Positions 5,871 through 6,031 of a stretch of DNA of 6,031 nucleotides are shown here, piece by piece. The notes under the pieces are model-generated. The model did no database searches. It was not told the origin of the DNA and was given only the letters and a program-made list of their open reading frames with translations. The translations under genes were made by a program, and so were the position numbers. The stretch is from 66-474 sp035688305 (GTDB lineage Bacteria; Pseudomonadota; Gammaproteobacteria; Xanthomonadales; Rhodanobacteraceae), in assembly GCA_035688305.1 (NCBI GenBank), contig DASSNC010000087.1:1-6031 (forward strand). Reading direction: 5' to 3'. Every line of letters starts with the position of its first letter. Within the stretch, counting starts at the first letter, position 1.

Positions 5871-5961
5871 TCGTGAATTCTATATGCGGCCGGCACGGGC
5901 GGCGCGGGTTTCGGCGCGGTACGATCGCGTGATATTCCGTTCCGTCATCGAGGTCGTCCGC
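5871..5961. promoter_or_regulatory. Divergent promoter region between the kinase and the right-edge secreted-protein gene
   Basis: This 91-bp gap lies between divergent starts. Leftward, TAGAAT (5882-5877 on the minus strand; five of six matches to TATAAT) lies 6 nt before the kinase ATG, which would put the transcript start at or next to the start codon. Rightward, TACGAT (5920-5925) is a weak -10 candidate. Neither has a good -35. GAGGT at 5950-5954 lies 7 nt before the ATG at 5962 and is a plausible ribosome binding site for the rightward gene. Confidence 0.45.
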
Positions 5962-6031
5962 ATGCCCTTCGTTCGAGTGTCGCCGATCGTTTGCTCCGCC
6001 GTGATCGCACTGTTGGCGATGGCGCTCGCGC
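5962..6031 (+). CDS. N-terminus of an exported protein, cut by the right edge
   Basis: Twenty-three codons are visible. They start with MPFVRV, a short segment with one Arg, and run into a hydrophobic core (about residues 8-23: PIVCSAVIALLAMALA), which is a typical Sec signal peptide. The ATG is preceded by GAGGT at a 7-nt spacing. An in-frame GTG at 5929 without a comparable ribosome binding site would add 11 residues. Nothing of the mature protein is visible, so the family cannot be named. Given the neighbours, another secreted glycosidase of an N-glycan locus (for example GH20, GH2, GH125 or GH18) is a guess from context only. Confidence 0.6.
   Translation, partial: MPFVRVSPIVCSAVIALLAMALA

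Noticed and set aside
4039..5876. Plus-strand open frames of 364 and 337 codons spanning the GH92 3' end and the kinase
   Set aside because: They cross a convergent gene boundary and are antisense to clear kinase motifs. The translation shows no domain and looks like shadow sequence.
1..6031. Defence system, mobile element, CRISPR array, tRNA or rRNA
   Set aside because: Nearly all of the window is accounted for by five recognised metabolic genes, one unidentified exported-protein fragment and short gaps. I saw no transposase, regularly spaced repeats, tRNA-like folds or inverted terminal repeats.

Overview
This is a GC-rich window of compact genes and short intergenic gaps. The protein style suggests a gammaproteobacterium of the Xanthomonadales/Lysobacterales, for example a Rhodanobacter, Dyella, Luteibacter or Xanthomonas relative. 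The clues are Tat-type leaders on secreted hydrolases, a FucP/NagP-type sugar transporter and a Glk-family kinase beside glycosidase genes. The taxon is inferred from general resemblance; there is no rRNA or marker gene here.

Layout. On the minus strand from 2028 down to the left edge lies a tightly packed three-gene operon: a Tat-exported N4-(beta-N-acetylglucosaminyl)-L-asparaginase (1000-2028), a CutC-family protein (233-1003) and the N-terminus of an FucP-family MFS sugar transporter (1-236, cut by the window edge). Consecutive genes overlap by exactly four bases (ATGA). A 316-bp divergent control region (2029-2344) separates this operon from a large plus-strand gene for a Tat-exported GH92 alpha-mannosidase (2345-4762). 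After a 37-bp convergent gap comes a minus-strand Glk-family hexokinase (4800-5870). A 91-bp divergent gap then leads to the first 23 codons of a plus-strand gene that begins with a signal peptide (5962 to the edge).

How the genes fit together. The set reads as part of an N-glycan / glycoasparagine scavenging locus. GH92 trims mannose from N-linked glycans outside the cytoplasm. The glycosylasparaginase cuts the GlcNAc-Asn linkage left when the glycan and peptide have been degraded. The FucP-family symporter would import a released sugar (GlcNAc is the best guess). The Glk-family kinase would phosphorylate a hexose or GlcNAc. CutC, named for copper homeostasis in E. coli, has no obvious copper partner here and is translationally coupled between the asparaginase and the transporter, which suggests a metabolic role.

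The most notable observations are this placement of CutC and a substitution in the Glk-family kinase: the position aligning with E. coli Glk Glu187, a sugar-binding residue, is Gly222. That raises the possibility of a GlcNAc kinase. The window also has a strong hairpin in the GH92 leader, a possible leaderless start for the kinase and two Tat-type leaders. I see no defence system, mobile element, CRISPR array, tRNA or rRNA.
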